DNA of 49,869 nt, taken from NCBI GenBank assembly GCA_020247305.1, contig JADCJE010000007.1, forward strand, positions 1-49,869, written 5' to 3'. A model generated the notes under the pieces. The model saw nothing but the letters and a program-made list of their open reading frames with translations. It searched no databases and had not been told where the DNA came from. The first letter of the stretch is position 1. Each line of letters starts with the position of its first letter. Made by a program: the position numbers and the translations under genes. The stretch comes from Phycisphaerales bacterium. GTDB taxonomy: Bacteria > Planctomycetota > UBA1135 > UBA2386. Positions 16,623 to 26,906 of the stretch are shown piece by piece.

Positions 16623-18692
16623 GTGAGCAACATCGCCAAGATCGTCGTCCCGCTGCTGCTGGCTGGCGCCGTCGCCGGCTGGTACCTGACGCAGCCGACC
16701 GCCCCCGAACCCGTCGTGGCGCCGCCCGAGCCGCCGCCCGTGGTGCAAACCCCAGTCGAGCCCGAGCCGGCGCCGGTCGTGCAGAGCCAGGGCCAGCAAC
16801 CGACCACGCCCGAGCCCGACCGCCGCGCCACCACGATCGGCGACAGCCACGCCGACGCCGAGCAGGGCGTGCGCGGCCGGGTCCGGCGGCCCGACGGCGC
16901 GCCGGCGGCTGGTGTTCCCGTCTACCTGATGGAGAACATCACGACCGACATCGCGCAGATCTTCCTCAACAACAAGATGGGCCGCACCTCGCCGCCGATC
17001 GCGTCGACGACCACCGACGCCGAAGGCGGGTTCGCGCTCGGCGTGCGCAAGGTCGGCAAGTCGATCGACCTGCGCGTCGTCGCCGACGACCACCCCGAAC
17101 TGAGCCGCCAGAACCTCAAGGTGCGCGACGGCGACTGGTACGACGCCGGCGACTTGACGCTGGAGCAGGGCGTCGTCGTCAGCGGCCGCGTCGTCGACAC
17201 CGTCACCAAGATGCCGGTCGCCAACGCCGCGGTGCTGCTCGTGCCCGCCAGCCAGAATCAGGTGATCGCCGCCGCGCCGGGTCGCGAACGCGGCACGCCG
17301 ACGACATCCGACCGCGGCGGCTTCTTCCGCTTCGGCAACGCGCCGCGCCTCGGCGCCGTCACGCTGACGGCGGAAGCGCCGGGCTACGCCAGCGCCCAGC
17401 TCGTCAACCAGACGGTGCGCGTCGACGCCGCCAACGACTTCACGCTCGAACTCGACCGCGGCATGCCGATCGCGGGCTTCGTCGTCGACGCCAACGGCGG
17501 GCCGATCGGCGGCGCCACGATCAACGCCAACGGCCTGTCGGCGAAGACGCCGCAGAACGCGGTGGTCACCGCAGCCGCGGACGGCAGCTTCACCTTCCCG
17601 ACGATGCGCGCCGGCCCCTACGCGCTGGTCGCGACGTCGGCGAGCCACGCCGAGACGCGGCTGCCGCTGGTCATGGCCGGCGACGAGGCGGTCAAGGTCG
17701 TCATGTCGACGCGCGGCGCCGTGAAGCTGCGCGTGCTCGCCGCCAACGGCCAGCCGGTCAAGGCGTACCGCCTCGGCCTGATGCGGTACTTCCCGCAGAA
17801 CCCCGACAGCATCGGCAAGGTCCTGGAGTGGCCGGATCGCTCGGTCACGCCGGGCGACTACCCGCGCAAGTACGACGGCCAGTTCGCCCAGATCGGCGGC
17901 CTGCCGACCGGCGAGTACCGCTTCCAGATCACCGAGAACAACCACGCCAAGACGCTGTCGCCGCCCTTCGTCGTCGCCGACGGCGCCGAGCCGCCGGAGG
18001 TCGAGGCGCGGCTGACGCTCGGCGGCGCGATCGTCGGCGTGGTCGTCGACGACCGCGGCAAACCGGTCGTGGACGCCGTGGTGTCCTCCGACATGAACGG
18101 CGGCCTCGTCGCGGGCTCGGGCCTGTTCGAGATGTTCCGCACGATGCTGCCCGAGAAGCACAGCACCGTGCAGACGCGCACCGACGGCCAGGGCCGCTTC
18201 CGCCTGTCGAAGCTGGCGTTCGCCGACTACATGGTGCGCGCCTCGCACCCGAACTACTGCGAGGGCACGGCCGTCGACCTCAAGATCGAGTCGGAGGGCC
18301 AGGTCGTCGACGTCGGCCAGATCGCGCTGGCGGTCGGCACCGTCGTCGAGGGCGTCGTCACGATCGGCGGCATGCCCGCCGGTCAGGTCAAGGTCACCGT
18401 GTCGACGCGGCTCGACGCCGCCGGCTTCGCGCCGCCGGCGGGTCAGGCGGCGGGCGGACCGGCCAAGCCGCCGAAGGGCCTGTTCCACGCCACGGTGCAG
18501 ACCAACAACGACGGGCAGTTCAAGCTGCTGAAGCGCGTGCCGCCCGGGACCTACAAGGCGACGGCGCAGCGCCCGACGGTCGGCAACGACCCCTTCGGCG
18601 CGCTGCTCGACATCCGCGAGAGCGAGCGCGAGCTGGTCGTCGTGCCGGGCCAGGACCTGGTCACGGTGACGTTCGCCCTGAACGCGCGCTGA
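16623..18692 (+). CDS. Membrane-anchored multi-beta-sandwich protein (carboxypeptidase regulatory-like), copy 2
   Basis: 689 residues with the same plan as the preceding gene. The anchor is KIVVPLLLAGAVAGWYL, followed by a Pro/Glu-rich linker (VVAPPEPPPVVQTPVEPEP) and then serial carboxypeptidase regulatory-like units. Colinear landmarks show duplication: LRVLAANGQPVKAYRLGL matches VRVAAADGAPLRRFRLGL in copy 1. LPTGEYRFQITENNHAKTLS and TRTDGQGRFRLSKLAFADY also have direct counterparts. The start is GTG (GTGAGC), 16 bp after copy 1. It probably spans the periplasm as an elongated protein; binding partners are unknown. Confidence 0.75.
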   Translation: MSNIAKIVVPLLLAGAVAGWYLTQPTAPEPVVAPPEPPPVVQTPVEPEPAPVVQSQGQQPTTPEPDRRATTIGDSHADAEQGVRGRVRRPDGAPAAGVPVYLMENITTDIAQIFLNNKMGRTSPPIASTTTDAEGGFALGVRKVGKSIDLRVVADDHPELSRQNLKVRDGDWYDAGDLTLEQGVVVSGRVVDTVTKMPVANAAVLLVPASQNQVIAAAPGRERGTPTTSDRGGFFRFGNAPRLGAVTLTAEAPGYASAQLVNQTVRVDAANDFTLELDRGMPIAGFVVDANGGPIGGATINANGLSAKTPQNAVVTAAADGSFTFPTMRAGPYALVATSASHAETRLPLVMAGDEAVKVVMSTRGAVKLRVLAANGQPVKAYRLGLMRYFPQNPDSIGKVLEWPDRSVTPGDYPRKYDGQFAQIGGLPTGEYRFQITENNHAKTLSPPFVVADGAEPPEVEARLTLGGAIVGVVVDDRGKPVVDAVVSSDMNGGLVAGSGLFEMFRTMLPEKHSTVQTRTDGQGRFRLSKLAFADYMVRASHPNYCEGTAVDLKIESEGQVVDVGQIALAVGTVVEGVVTIGGMPAGQVKVTVSTRLDAAGFAPPAGQAAGGPAKPPKGLFHATVQTNNDGQFKLLKRVPPGTYKATAQRPTVGNDPFGALLDIRESERELVVVPGQDLVTVTFALNAR

Positions 18693-18747
18693 ACGCGCGC
18701 AGGGCGGCGCGTGGATTCGCGTCTGGGGCGAAGCCGACGACCGCAGG

Positions 18748-18763
18748 CGAATCCGCGGATTCG
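18748..18763. promoter_or_regulatory. 16-bp perfect palindrome upstream of tryptophan dioxygenase gene
   Basis: CGAATCCGCGGATTCG is a perfect loopless inverted repeat, 85 bp before the dioxygenase ATG and 55 bp after the preceding stop. The absence of a loop argues against a terminator and fits a dimeric-regulator operator. Related words (GGATTCGCG) lie just upstream. No regulator gene is adjacent. Confidence 0.3.
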
Positions 18764-18848
18764 TCGAGGATCGGCGGCGAGCCTCCGGGCGCGAAGACGC
18801 GTGTCGGGCGGCGTGGCCTTTCGTGGCGCAGACTCCTAGCTTGCGCGC

Positions 18849-19967
18849 ATGGAACGCGCCCGCCCCGCCAACTACTGGGAGTACATCCAGGTCGAACGCC
18901 TGCTGGCGTTGCAGTCCGGCATCGCCGCCAACGAGGCCGAGCTCGGCGACGACGAAGTCCGCTTCATCGTCATCCACCAGATCGACGAGCTGTGGTTCAA
19001 GCTGGTGCTGCGCGAACTGGCGACGGCGCGCGACCTGTTCGCGCGGCCGCGCGTGCCCGAGGACGCGCTCGCCGGCGCGGTCAACGCGCTCAAGCGCGTG
19101 ACGATCTGCTTCGAACTGGCGGCGCAGCACTTCCGCCTGATGGAGACGATGCGCACGCAGGACTACCTGGAGTTCCGCGACAAGCTGAACCCGGCGAGCG
19201 GCTTCCAGTCGGCCCAGATGCGCGAGATCGAGGTGCTGATGGGCCTGCCGGACGCCGACCGCATCCCGTTCGGCAACGAAGGCAGCTACCTCGACGCGCT
19301 CAACAGCCACGACGGCTCGCCGTCGCCGGCGCGCGCCCGCGTCGAGCGCCGGCTGCGCGACCTGCCGACGCTCAAGGCGGCGGTCGACGGCTGGCTGCAC
19401 CGCACGCCGATCCAGGGCAGTTCGCCGGGCGACCCGGGCGACGCGCAGGTCGTCGCCGACTGGGCCGCCAGCTACCTGCGCGGCCACGAGGCGCTGTGCG
19501 AACGAGCGCTGCAGCACGCCGTGCGCGTGCAGGCGCTGACGCCGGCCGACGAGCAGCGCCTGCGCAGTCGCTACCAGGGCCAGCTGCAGGGCGCCCGCCG
19601 CCACCTGCTCGCCGAGGACGCGCCGGCCGAACGCCGCGAGTTCGTGGCGCGACTGCGCGCGGCGATCCTGTTCCTCGACAGCAACCGCACGCTGCCGCTG
19701 CTCAGCTGGCCTGGGCAGATCATCGACGGCCTGATCGAGTGCGAACAGGCGATGCTCGCCTTCCGCCAGCGGCACGCGCGCATGGTCGAGCGCGTCATCG
19801 GCCGGCGCGTCGGCACCGGCGGCAGCGACGGCGTCGCCTACCTCGACCAGACGGCGCTCAAGTACCGCGTGTTCACCGAGATCTGGGCGGCGCGCACGCT
19901 GCTGCTGCCCAAGGACCTGTGCCCGCCGGTCGCCGACCCGGCGTGGTACGGCCTCGCCCACTCGTGA
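18849..19967 (+). CDS. kynA: Tryptophan 2,3-dioxygenase
   Basis: A 372-residue haem enzyme that opens the indole ring of L-tryptophan to N-formylkynurenine, the first step of the kynurenine pathway. Family marks are FIVIHQIDELWFKL with the active-site histidine (His43), FRDKLNPASGFQS, and the haem-ligand region FRQRHARMVERVIG (His309), followed by GTGGSDGVAYLD. It is longer than the compact ~280-residue bacterial forms because of an insertion around residues 150-210. No kynurenine formamidase or kynureninase is adjacent. The gene is convergent with the aspartoacylase-family gene, 21 bp apart. Confidence 0.93.
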   Translation: MERARPANYWEYIQVERLLALQSGIAANEAELGDDEVRFIVIHQIDELWFKLVLRELATARDLFARPRVPEDALAGAVNALKRVTICFELAAQHFRLMETMRTQDYLEFRDKLNPASGFQSAQMREIEVLMGLPDADRIPFGNEGSYLDALNSHDGSPSPARARVERRLRDLPTLKAAVDGWLHRTPIQGSSPGDPGDAQVVADWAASYLRGHEALCERALQHAVRVQALTPADEQRLRSRYQGQLQGARRHLLAEDAPAERREFVARLRAAILFLDSNRTLPLLSWPGQIIDGLIECEQAMLAFRQRHARMVERVIGRRVGTGGSDGVAYLDQTALKYRVFTEIWAARTLLLPKDLCPPVADPAWYGLAHS

Positions 19968-19988
19968 TCCGGGCGCGGCCCGGCGCCT

Positions 19989-21160
19989 TCACAGTCGCCG
20001 GTTCTCGGGGTGCGAGCGGCGACGGGTGAACGCGAGCAGTCGATCGCCGCGCGGCCGCTCACGGCGGTACCCCAGCAGGTGGAAGACCTCGACGGTGAAC
20101 CAGCGCGCGACGCGCCGGTCAGCGAGCAAGGTGTCGGGGTCGGCCGGGTCGCGGCGGATGCCGGGCAGGAACGGCAGCAGCGCGTCGGCGCGCAGCGTGC
20201 GCAGCACGGCGGCGACGCGCAGCCAGAACGGCGCGACGGGCCGCGCCAGGAAGAAGCCGTCGTCGCCCTGCGGCTGGTACAGCGGCAGCAGCACGAGCCG
20301 GTCCGCCTCGGCGCGCACGTCGCCGCGCACGTCGCGCGCGAGCAACTGACCGCTGCGCACGAAGTCGAAGTTGACGAAGCCGGGCGCCATGGCGAAGGCA
20401 TCAGCCGGCGTGATCGCGTGCCGGCGCGTGATCTCGACGATGCGCGGTGTCCGGCCGACAGCGCGTTCGAGGCAAGCCTGGCGCGCCGGCACGTCGGCGA
20501 CGGCCGGCGGCACCGCGCCGATACGCGCGAGCAGCAGCCAGAGGACGGCCGCGTGGTTGCCGACGGTGTCCGGGTGCAGGTGCCGGCCGCCCTCGACCGC
20601 CAGCGCCGCGACGCCGCGCGCACCGAACCACTCCAGCGCCGCGCCGTCGATGGTCTCCTCGATGCCGAGGATGATCGGCACGCCCGTGGCGAGGCCGAGG
20701 CGGCGGTTGTCGATCGTGTCGGCGAGGCAGAGGAACGGCGGGCCGTCGGCGCTGCTGGTGTGCAGGTCGACGAACAGGACGGGCCCGGTCGCCGTCGCGA
20801 GCACGTCGTTGAAGCCGCGCAGCAGGTCGCGCTGCTCGTCGTCCTCGGGCGAACGATCGGGCCCGACGCGCTGTTCCATTGCGGCGATGGCGGCAGCGCC
20901 CCAGCCGCGGTTGAGGTCGCGGCGCTGGTAACGGCGGCCCTGCGCCAGCGCGCCGAGGTTGCCGGCGAAGGCGACGAGGCGGCCGCGGATCGGCGCGTCG
21001 CGGCGGGCGAGTTCGGCCAGCACGCGCTGCGCGGCCTCGACGCCCGCCGGCTCGTTGCCGTGCACGCCGGCCAGCACCAGCAGCGTCGGGCCGGGCACGC
21101 CGCGGTCGTGGCGGCCGAGCTCGCGCGGCAGCGCCGGCGTCGCTGGCGGGACCGCCGCGC

Positions 21161-21164
<4 letters not shown>
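19989..21164 (-). CDS. Succinylglutamate desuccinylase/aspartoacylase-family zinc hydrolase
   Basis: A 391-residue M14-like amidohydrolase. Zinc ligands are visible in LVLAGVHGNEPAG (His and Glu) and in LFVDLHTSSADGPP (His). GVAALAVEGGRHLHP carries the probable catalytic glutamate. The family cleaves N-acyl amino acids such as N-succinylglutamate or N-acetylaspartate. The protein is long for the family; the last ~100 residues (from FFLARPVAPFWLRVAAV) form an extra domain I do not recognise. The GTG start at 21164 overlaps the stop of the GCS-CBS gene (GTGA), implying coupled translation and a linked substrate. The true substrate is unknown. Confidence 0.8.
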
Positions 21165-23089
<1,925 letters not shown>

Positions 23090-23203
23090 GCTCGGTGTTG
23101 CTTCCGGTGAAGCCAGGAACGTACCAGGGCGACCGCCGCGTTGCGCGCCTTGCCGCCCCGGCGCGCCGATCCGCCGGCCGCCGGCGCGCGCCCCGGAAAC
23201 GCC

Positions 23204-23227
23204 CGCGGCCGCCCTCGGGCGGCCGCG
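23204..23227 (-). terminator. GC hairpin downstream of DUF1573 gene
   Basis: A perfect 10-bp GC stem with a CTCG loop lies about 39 nt after the DUF1573 stop on the minus strand. A short TTT follows. It probably acts as terminator or processing boundary between the DUF1573 and GCS-CBS genes. Confidence 0.45.
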
Positions 23228-23265
23228 CGGCGACGGAACGGGGCGGCCATGGCCGCCGGCGGGGC

Positions 23266-24486
23266 TCAGCGGACGAAGCCGTTGAACATGATGCGCTTGT
23301 CCTTGATCGCCGGGTGGTTCAGGTTGACGACCAGCTCGCCCTTGAGCATGCCGGCCGGCGCCTTGTCGGTGATCTCGACCTCGACGATCAGCTTCTTGCC
23401 GTCCTTGCGGGTGCGCGCCACGACCGCGTCCGCAGGCACCGAGAGCTTCTCGAACACCAGCGACGTGGCCTGCAGGTCGGTGTCGTCGTTGGGCTCGAAC
23501 ACGACCTCCTTCTTGCCGGTCGTGCCCTTGCGCACGAGGCCGTACGGCAGGAAGCCGCCCGGCTTGACCTCGAGCGGCCCCTGGATGAAGGCGGCGACGC
23601 GCACGGTGAAGGACGAGCCGTTCTGGACGTCGGTGTAGAACTTGAGCGTGCCGCCACCCGGGCTGTCGGCGTCGACCGGGCCATAGGTGCCGCGGATCGT
23701 CCAGGTCGTCTTGCCGTCGGCCTCGGCCTTCTCCCAGGACGTGGTGAAGCCCTTCACCTCGTCCATGCGCAGGATGCTCCACTGCTTCTGGATCGGCGAC
23801 GCGACGGTGACGGTGAACTCGCGCGACTCGCTCCAGACCATCTTGTTGAGCTGGACCTCGGCCGGCGACACGGTGAACAGCTGCGCGCCGTTCGCGCTGA
23901 AGTTCAGCTTCATGTGCGACAGGGCGGGGTCGCTGGTGTGGATGTCGAGCCAAGCCAGCTTGGGCCCGGTGATCTGGTTCATGTCGAGGTGCACCTCGAC
24001 TTCGCCCTCGGCCCCGGCCTCGATCGAGATCTGCTGCACGCGTTCGACCTGGTCCGGCTGACCGGGCACCTTGGTGACGCGCATCAGCTGGTTGGGCGTC
24101 GGCTTGCTGCTCAGCTCGTAGGTCCGGCCACCGACGCGCACGGTCGCCTTGGCGCACTGGCAGCTGCCGGTCAGCTGCTTCCATTCGACCGGCGTGTTGT
24201 TGGGGTTCTTGAAGGGGAAGCTGCCGACCGCCTCGCCGGTGCCGAAGTACGTCCCGAGGTCCTTGTTGGTCGCCGGGAACCAGGCGTTGCCGCCGGCCGG
24301 CAGTTGCAACCCGGGTTGCCCTGCCTTCGGCGGCTCGGGCCGGATGGCCGGGGCGGGCGCCACCGTTCCGGGCGCCACCGTCCCGGGCGCCTGCTTGGTC
24401 GGCGCCGCCGTGGTGGCGTCCTGGGCGACGAGCGGGGCGAAGAGGGCGGCAGCGGCGAGGATGGCGGCGGTGCGGACGGTGTGCAT
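23266..24486 (-). CDS. Secreted DUF1573-type protein
   Basis: 406 residues with a signal peptide (MHTVRTAAILAAAALFAPLVAQ) and a Pro/Ala linker. Next comes a DUF1573-like immunoglobulin-fold domain starting GEAVGSFPFKNPNNTPVEW with the characteristic cysteine pair in TGSCQCAKATV. Two further beta-rich regions follow (about 200-300 and 300-406). DUF1573 proteins are exported and common in Planctomycetota and Bacteroidota; their function is not known. The ATG has no Shine-Dalgarno. The divergent lipoprotein gene starts about 140 bp away, with a TATAGT-type -10 element between them. Confidence 0.8.
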   Translation of the reverse strand: MHTVRTAAILAAAALFAPLVAQDATTAAPTKQAPGTVAPGTVAPAPAIRPEPPKAGQPGLQLPAGGNAWFPATNKDLGTYFGTGEAVGSFPFKNPNNTPVEWKQLTGSCQCAKATVRVGGRTYELSSKPTPNQLMRVTKVPGQPDQVERVQQISIEAGAEGEVEVHLDMNQITGPKLAWLDIHTSDPALSHMKLNFSANGAQLFTVSPAEVQLNKMVWSESREFTVTVASPIQKQWSILRMDEVKGFTTSWEKAEADGKTTWTIRGTYGPVDADSPGGGTLKFYTDVQNGSSFTVRVAAFIQGPLEVKPGGFLPYGLVRKGTTGKKEVVFEPNDDTDLQATSLVFEKLSVPADAVVARTRKDGKKLIVEVEITDKAPAGMLKGELVVNLNHPAIKDKRIMFNGFVR

Positions 24487-24527
24487 GGCGGGGATCGGCG
24501 CAGGAGCGCGGAAAACGCTCGCAGGGG

Positions 24528-24533
24528 ACTATA
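24528..24533 (-). promoter_or_regulatory. Candidate -10 element for the DUF1573 gene
   Basis: TATAGT on the minus strand, about 42 nt before the ATG, sits in the only A/T-rich patch of this divergent intergenic region. No good -35 lies at the right spacing. The palindromic CTATAG core could equally serve the plus-strand lipoprotein gene. Confidence 0.3.
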
Positions 24534-24624
24534 GCTCGCTCCGGCGACAAAAACTCCCGGACCGCCCCCTGCCGCCGGAGCGTCGACGTGTTGCATCCCG
24601 GCCATGGCGGCGGACACTCCGCGC

Positions 24625-25266
24625 ATGCGTCCCTGGTTGCTACTCGTGCTGGCACAGGCCGGCGTGCTGCCGCTGGCGGGGTGCTGCACGATCGCCCGCG
24701 GGCTCTGCGGCCCCGACCGTTCGCCGTGGGTGCAGGTGGACTTCGCCACGCCGGAGGCGACCGCGCGGACGTTCCTGGAGGCGCTGCGCCGCGACGACCC
24801 GGAGGTGGTCTACCGCTGCCTTTCGCACGACTGCCGCAAGCGCCTTGGCATCGACGGTTTGGCGGCGCAGTTGGCGTGGACCGAGGTCCGTCGGCAGTAC
24901 CCGTACCTGCACGTCGCCGGCTATGCCGCGGTGCCACCGGCAATGCGCCAGGGCGCGGACCGCGCGCGCGTGCGGCTCGACGTCGAAGGCACGGCGGTCG
25001 TCGTCGACCTCGTCCGGCAGGCGAAGTGGGAAGTCCGGTACCGCCGCGCCGACGGCTCGCTCTACGAGCCCGGTGCGCTGGTCGACGACCTCGCGACTGC
25101 GGCGGCGATCACGACCGATCCGGCGGACGAACGCTCGGCCCTGCAACTGCAGCCGCTGCGTTTCCGCCACGACGGGCTCGATGCGGTCGCGCTCGCCGAC
25201 GTCGAGTTCGCCGGCGTGGTGCGCGACTGGAAGATCGCCGGCTGGACGACCGCGACGGACGGCTGA
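24625..25266 (+). CDS. Lipoprotein, function unknown
   Basis: A 213-residue protein with a textbook lipobox: MRPWLLLVLAQAGVLPLAGC, with Cys20 the predicted lipidated residue. The mature part reads DFATPEATARTFLEALRRDDPEVVYRCLS, then a mixed alpha/beta region. This resembles small NTF2-like or cone-fold domains of planctomycete lipoproteins, though the similarity is too weak to name. ATG at 24625 is preferred because it gives the shortest normal signal peptide; an in-frame ATG at 24604 adds seven residues. It is convergent with the L,D-transpeptidase gene, 27 bp apart. Confidence 0.65.
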   Translation: MRPWLLLVLAQAGVLPLAGCCTIARGLCGPDRSPWVQVDFATPEATARTFLEALRRDDPEVVYRCLSHDCRKRLGIDGLAAQLAWTEVRRQYPYLHVAGYAAVPPAMRQGADRARVRLDVEGTAVVVDLVRQAKWEVRYRRADGSLYEPGALVDDLATAAAITTDPADERSALQLQPLRFRHDGLDAVALADVEFAGVVRDWKIAGWTTATDG

Positions 25267-25293
25267 CGAAAGGACCGCTGCGCGCCGCCGCCG

Positions 25294-26490
25294 TCAGGGC
25301 CGCAGCGACTCGGTCGCGCGGACGACGACCTTGCTGCCGACGGGCAGCAGCTTGAACAGTTCCGCGATATCGGGCGCGTACATGCGGATACAGCCCATCG
25401 ACGACATCGTGCCGATCGTCTCGGGCTGCGGCGTGCCGTGCGCGCCAAAGCCGACGTACGAGTCGTGCAGGAACTTGATGAAGTACTCGCCGAGGATGTT
25501 CTTCGGGTGGCCGTAGCCGTAGACCTGCCCGTCCGGCGAGGTCCAGTCGGGATGCGCCTGCTTGGGGCCGACGGTGAACTCAGTGACCGGCGTGTGGTCG
25601 TTGGCGCCATGGCCCACCCAGTACAGGCGGATCAGGTGCTCGCCGAGGTGCACCGACAGCGCGAAGCTGCGCTTCTCCAGCACGGCGACGATCGGCGCGG
25701 CCGGGACCTTGATCTTCTGGCCGACGGCAAGGCCCTTGGGGTTGCGGATGCGGTTGACGATCGCGAGCGTGCCGTCCTCGATCTTCATGCCCTCCTTGCG
25801 GAAGCGGCCGGCGATGCGCGCGAGCGAGTCGCCGCTGGCGACGGTGTAGCTGCGGCAACCGGCGACGTTGGCCGGGTCGAACAGCCAGCGTTCGACGCGC
25901 ACGAGATGCTGCTTGTAGACCTCGTCGACCGCGGCGCGCGCGGCGGCGTCGTCGCGGGCGATGCGGCCCTTGACCAGGACCCCGAGCAACTGCGTGCCGG
26001 CGGCGAGGGCCTCGGCGTCGGGTCGCGCGCCGAGGATCGCGGCCGCCTTGGCGACCAGCGCGCGGCCTTCGGCCGAGTGCAGGCAGGCATTGTCCGGACC
26101 GATCGCGGCGAGCACCGCGGCGACGTCGTCGCCGGCGGGCTGCAGCGCCTTGGCGAGCGCTGCCGCATCGGCGCCGGCGCCGCCGGCGAGCGCCGCCCAC
26201 GCCGCCTGCACCGCTGCCGGCTCGCGCGCCGACAACCTGGCGAGCACGCCGGCGATGGCGGACGACGGCACAGCTGGCGCCGGCGCGGGCGTTGCGGCCG
26301 TCGCCGACGTTGCCACCGGCGAGGCGACGGCGTCAGGCAGCTCGTCGCTGGCGGTCGCCGCCGCAGCGCGCTGCCGCTCGGCGGCGGCGACGAAGTTGCC
26401 GACGCTCGTCGGATCCACCGTTTCGTCCAACCGCTGCCACACCCAGTACGCGATCCCTGCGACCAACAGACTTGCCAACAACGCTCGCAT
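25294..26490 (-). CDS. L,D-transpeptidase with LysM domain
   Basis: 398 residues. An N-terminal signal/anchor (MRALLASLLVAGIAYWVW) and a long Ala-rich helical region (about 30-200) come first. A LysM peptidoglycan-binding module follows (YTVASGDSLARIAGRF, then IVNRIRNPKGLAVGQKI). The C-terminus is a YkuD L,D-transpeptidase domain with HGTPQPETIGTMSSMGCIRM, where Cys367 is the nucleophile and His-Gly the general base. The enzyme makes 3-3 peptidoglycan cross-links or attaches proteins to the wall in the periplasm. The start is fixed by GGAGG 5 nt upstream. An in-frame ATG 35 codons upstream gives an implausible N-terminus. Confidence 0.9.
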   Translation of the reverse strand: MRALLASLLVAGIAYWVWQRLDETVDPTSVGNFVAAAERQRAAAATASDELPDAVASPVATSATAATPAPAPAVPSSAIAGVLARLSAREPAAVQAAWAALAGGAGADAAALAKALQPAGDDVAAVLAAIGPDNACLHSAEGRALVAKAAAILGARPDAEALAAGTQLLGVLVKGRIARDDAAARAAVDEVYKQHLVRVERWLFDPANVAGCRSYTVASGDSLARIAGRFRKEGMKIEDGTLAIVNRIRNPKGLAVGQKIKVPAAPIVAVLEKRSFALSVHLGEHLIRLYWVGHGANDHTPVTEFTVGPKQAHPDWTSPDGQVYGYGHPKNILGEYFIKFLHDSYVGFGAHGTPQPETIGTMSSMGCIRMYAPDIAELFKLLPVGSKVVVRATESLRP

Positions 26491-26495
26491 TGCAA

Positions 26496-26500
26496 CCTCC
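26496..26500 (-). promoter_or_regulatory. Shine-Dalgarno of the L,D-transpeptidase gene
   Basis: GGAGG on the minus strand 5 nt before the ATG. It decides the start against the longer open frame. Confidence 0.7.
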
Positions 26501-26651
26501 GCGCCCCGAGAACGCGGGGCGACCGCGGCAGCGGCACCTGACCGGGTGTCGCTGCATTGCGCCGTCGGCACCTTGCGCGACGGCGACGGCGGCACCGTAG
26601 CAGACGTCGGCGGGAAATCGAGTGGCTCCGCTCCGCATGTGCCGTCGACGG

Positions 26652-26799
26652 AGGCCGGTTGAACCCTCAGGTTCAGGTGGGCGCCCCCCGAGGCATTTGG
26701 GTGCGGGCTGGCGACGCTGCGAACAGCGCCGCCTCCCGCTCCCGCCTGGCCCCCAAGGTCGGCGCCCGGGGAATGGTCATCGGTTCAACTTTTTGGCCT
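26652..26799 (-). ncRNA. ssrS: Candidate 6S-like regulatory RNA
   Basis: The ends pair over a long distance: AGGCC (26652-26656) with GGCCT (26795-26799), and GTTGAACC (26658-26665) with GGTTCAAC (26782-26789). Inside is a nearly symmetric bubble of 13 and 14 nt. A second helix follows (GGGCGCC 26679-26685 with GGCGCCC 26761-26767), then interrupted pairs, then an apical hairpin at 26710-26733 with a CGAA loop. Closing stem, large central bubble and long apical rod are the plan of 6S RNA, which mimics an open promoter and binds RNA polymerase. Read on the minus strand, the 3' bubble side (CACCTGAACCTGAGGGTTCA) resembles the matching E. coli 6S segment as I recall it. Its ACCATTCCCC resembles the 5' bubble strand. 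The visible core is a little short, so the ends may extend. A family-model search was not possible. Confidence 0.45.
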
Positions 26800-26856
26800 G
26801 CGTGCAGCTCGAACACCGCAGGGCGGAGCACTCGAAGGCGGCACAGTAGGCTGTGT

Positions 26857-26879
26857 GCGCGCCCCGCACCAGGGCGCGC
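26857..26879 (-). terminator. Terminator-like hairpin after the envelope cluster
   Basis: GCGCGCCC (26857-26864) pairs with GGGCGCGC (26872-26879) around a 7-nt loop, about 28 nt past the Gfo/Idh stop on the minus strand. There is no U tract, so confidence is limited. Confidence 0.35.
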
Positions 26880-26906
26880 TGCACATCGGCGCGGCGCGCT
26901 CGCCGG

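Larger units (their letters stand above)
26501..26906. other. Intergenic region holding a candidate structured RNA
   Basis: About 400 bp between the L,D-transpeptidase start and the Gfo/Idh stop, with no convincing gene. It contains the long-range 6S-like structure at 26652-26799 and a terminator-like hairpin at 26857-26879. The remainder must hold the L,D-transpeptidase promoter, which I could not pin down. Confidence 0.5.

Noticed and set aside
26782-26798. GGTTCAAC looks like a tRNA T-loop
   Set aside because: The flanking bases do not form a T-stem, and no D arm, anticodon arm or acceptor stem fits. It is better explained by long-range pairing with 26658-26665.
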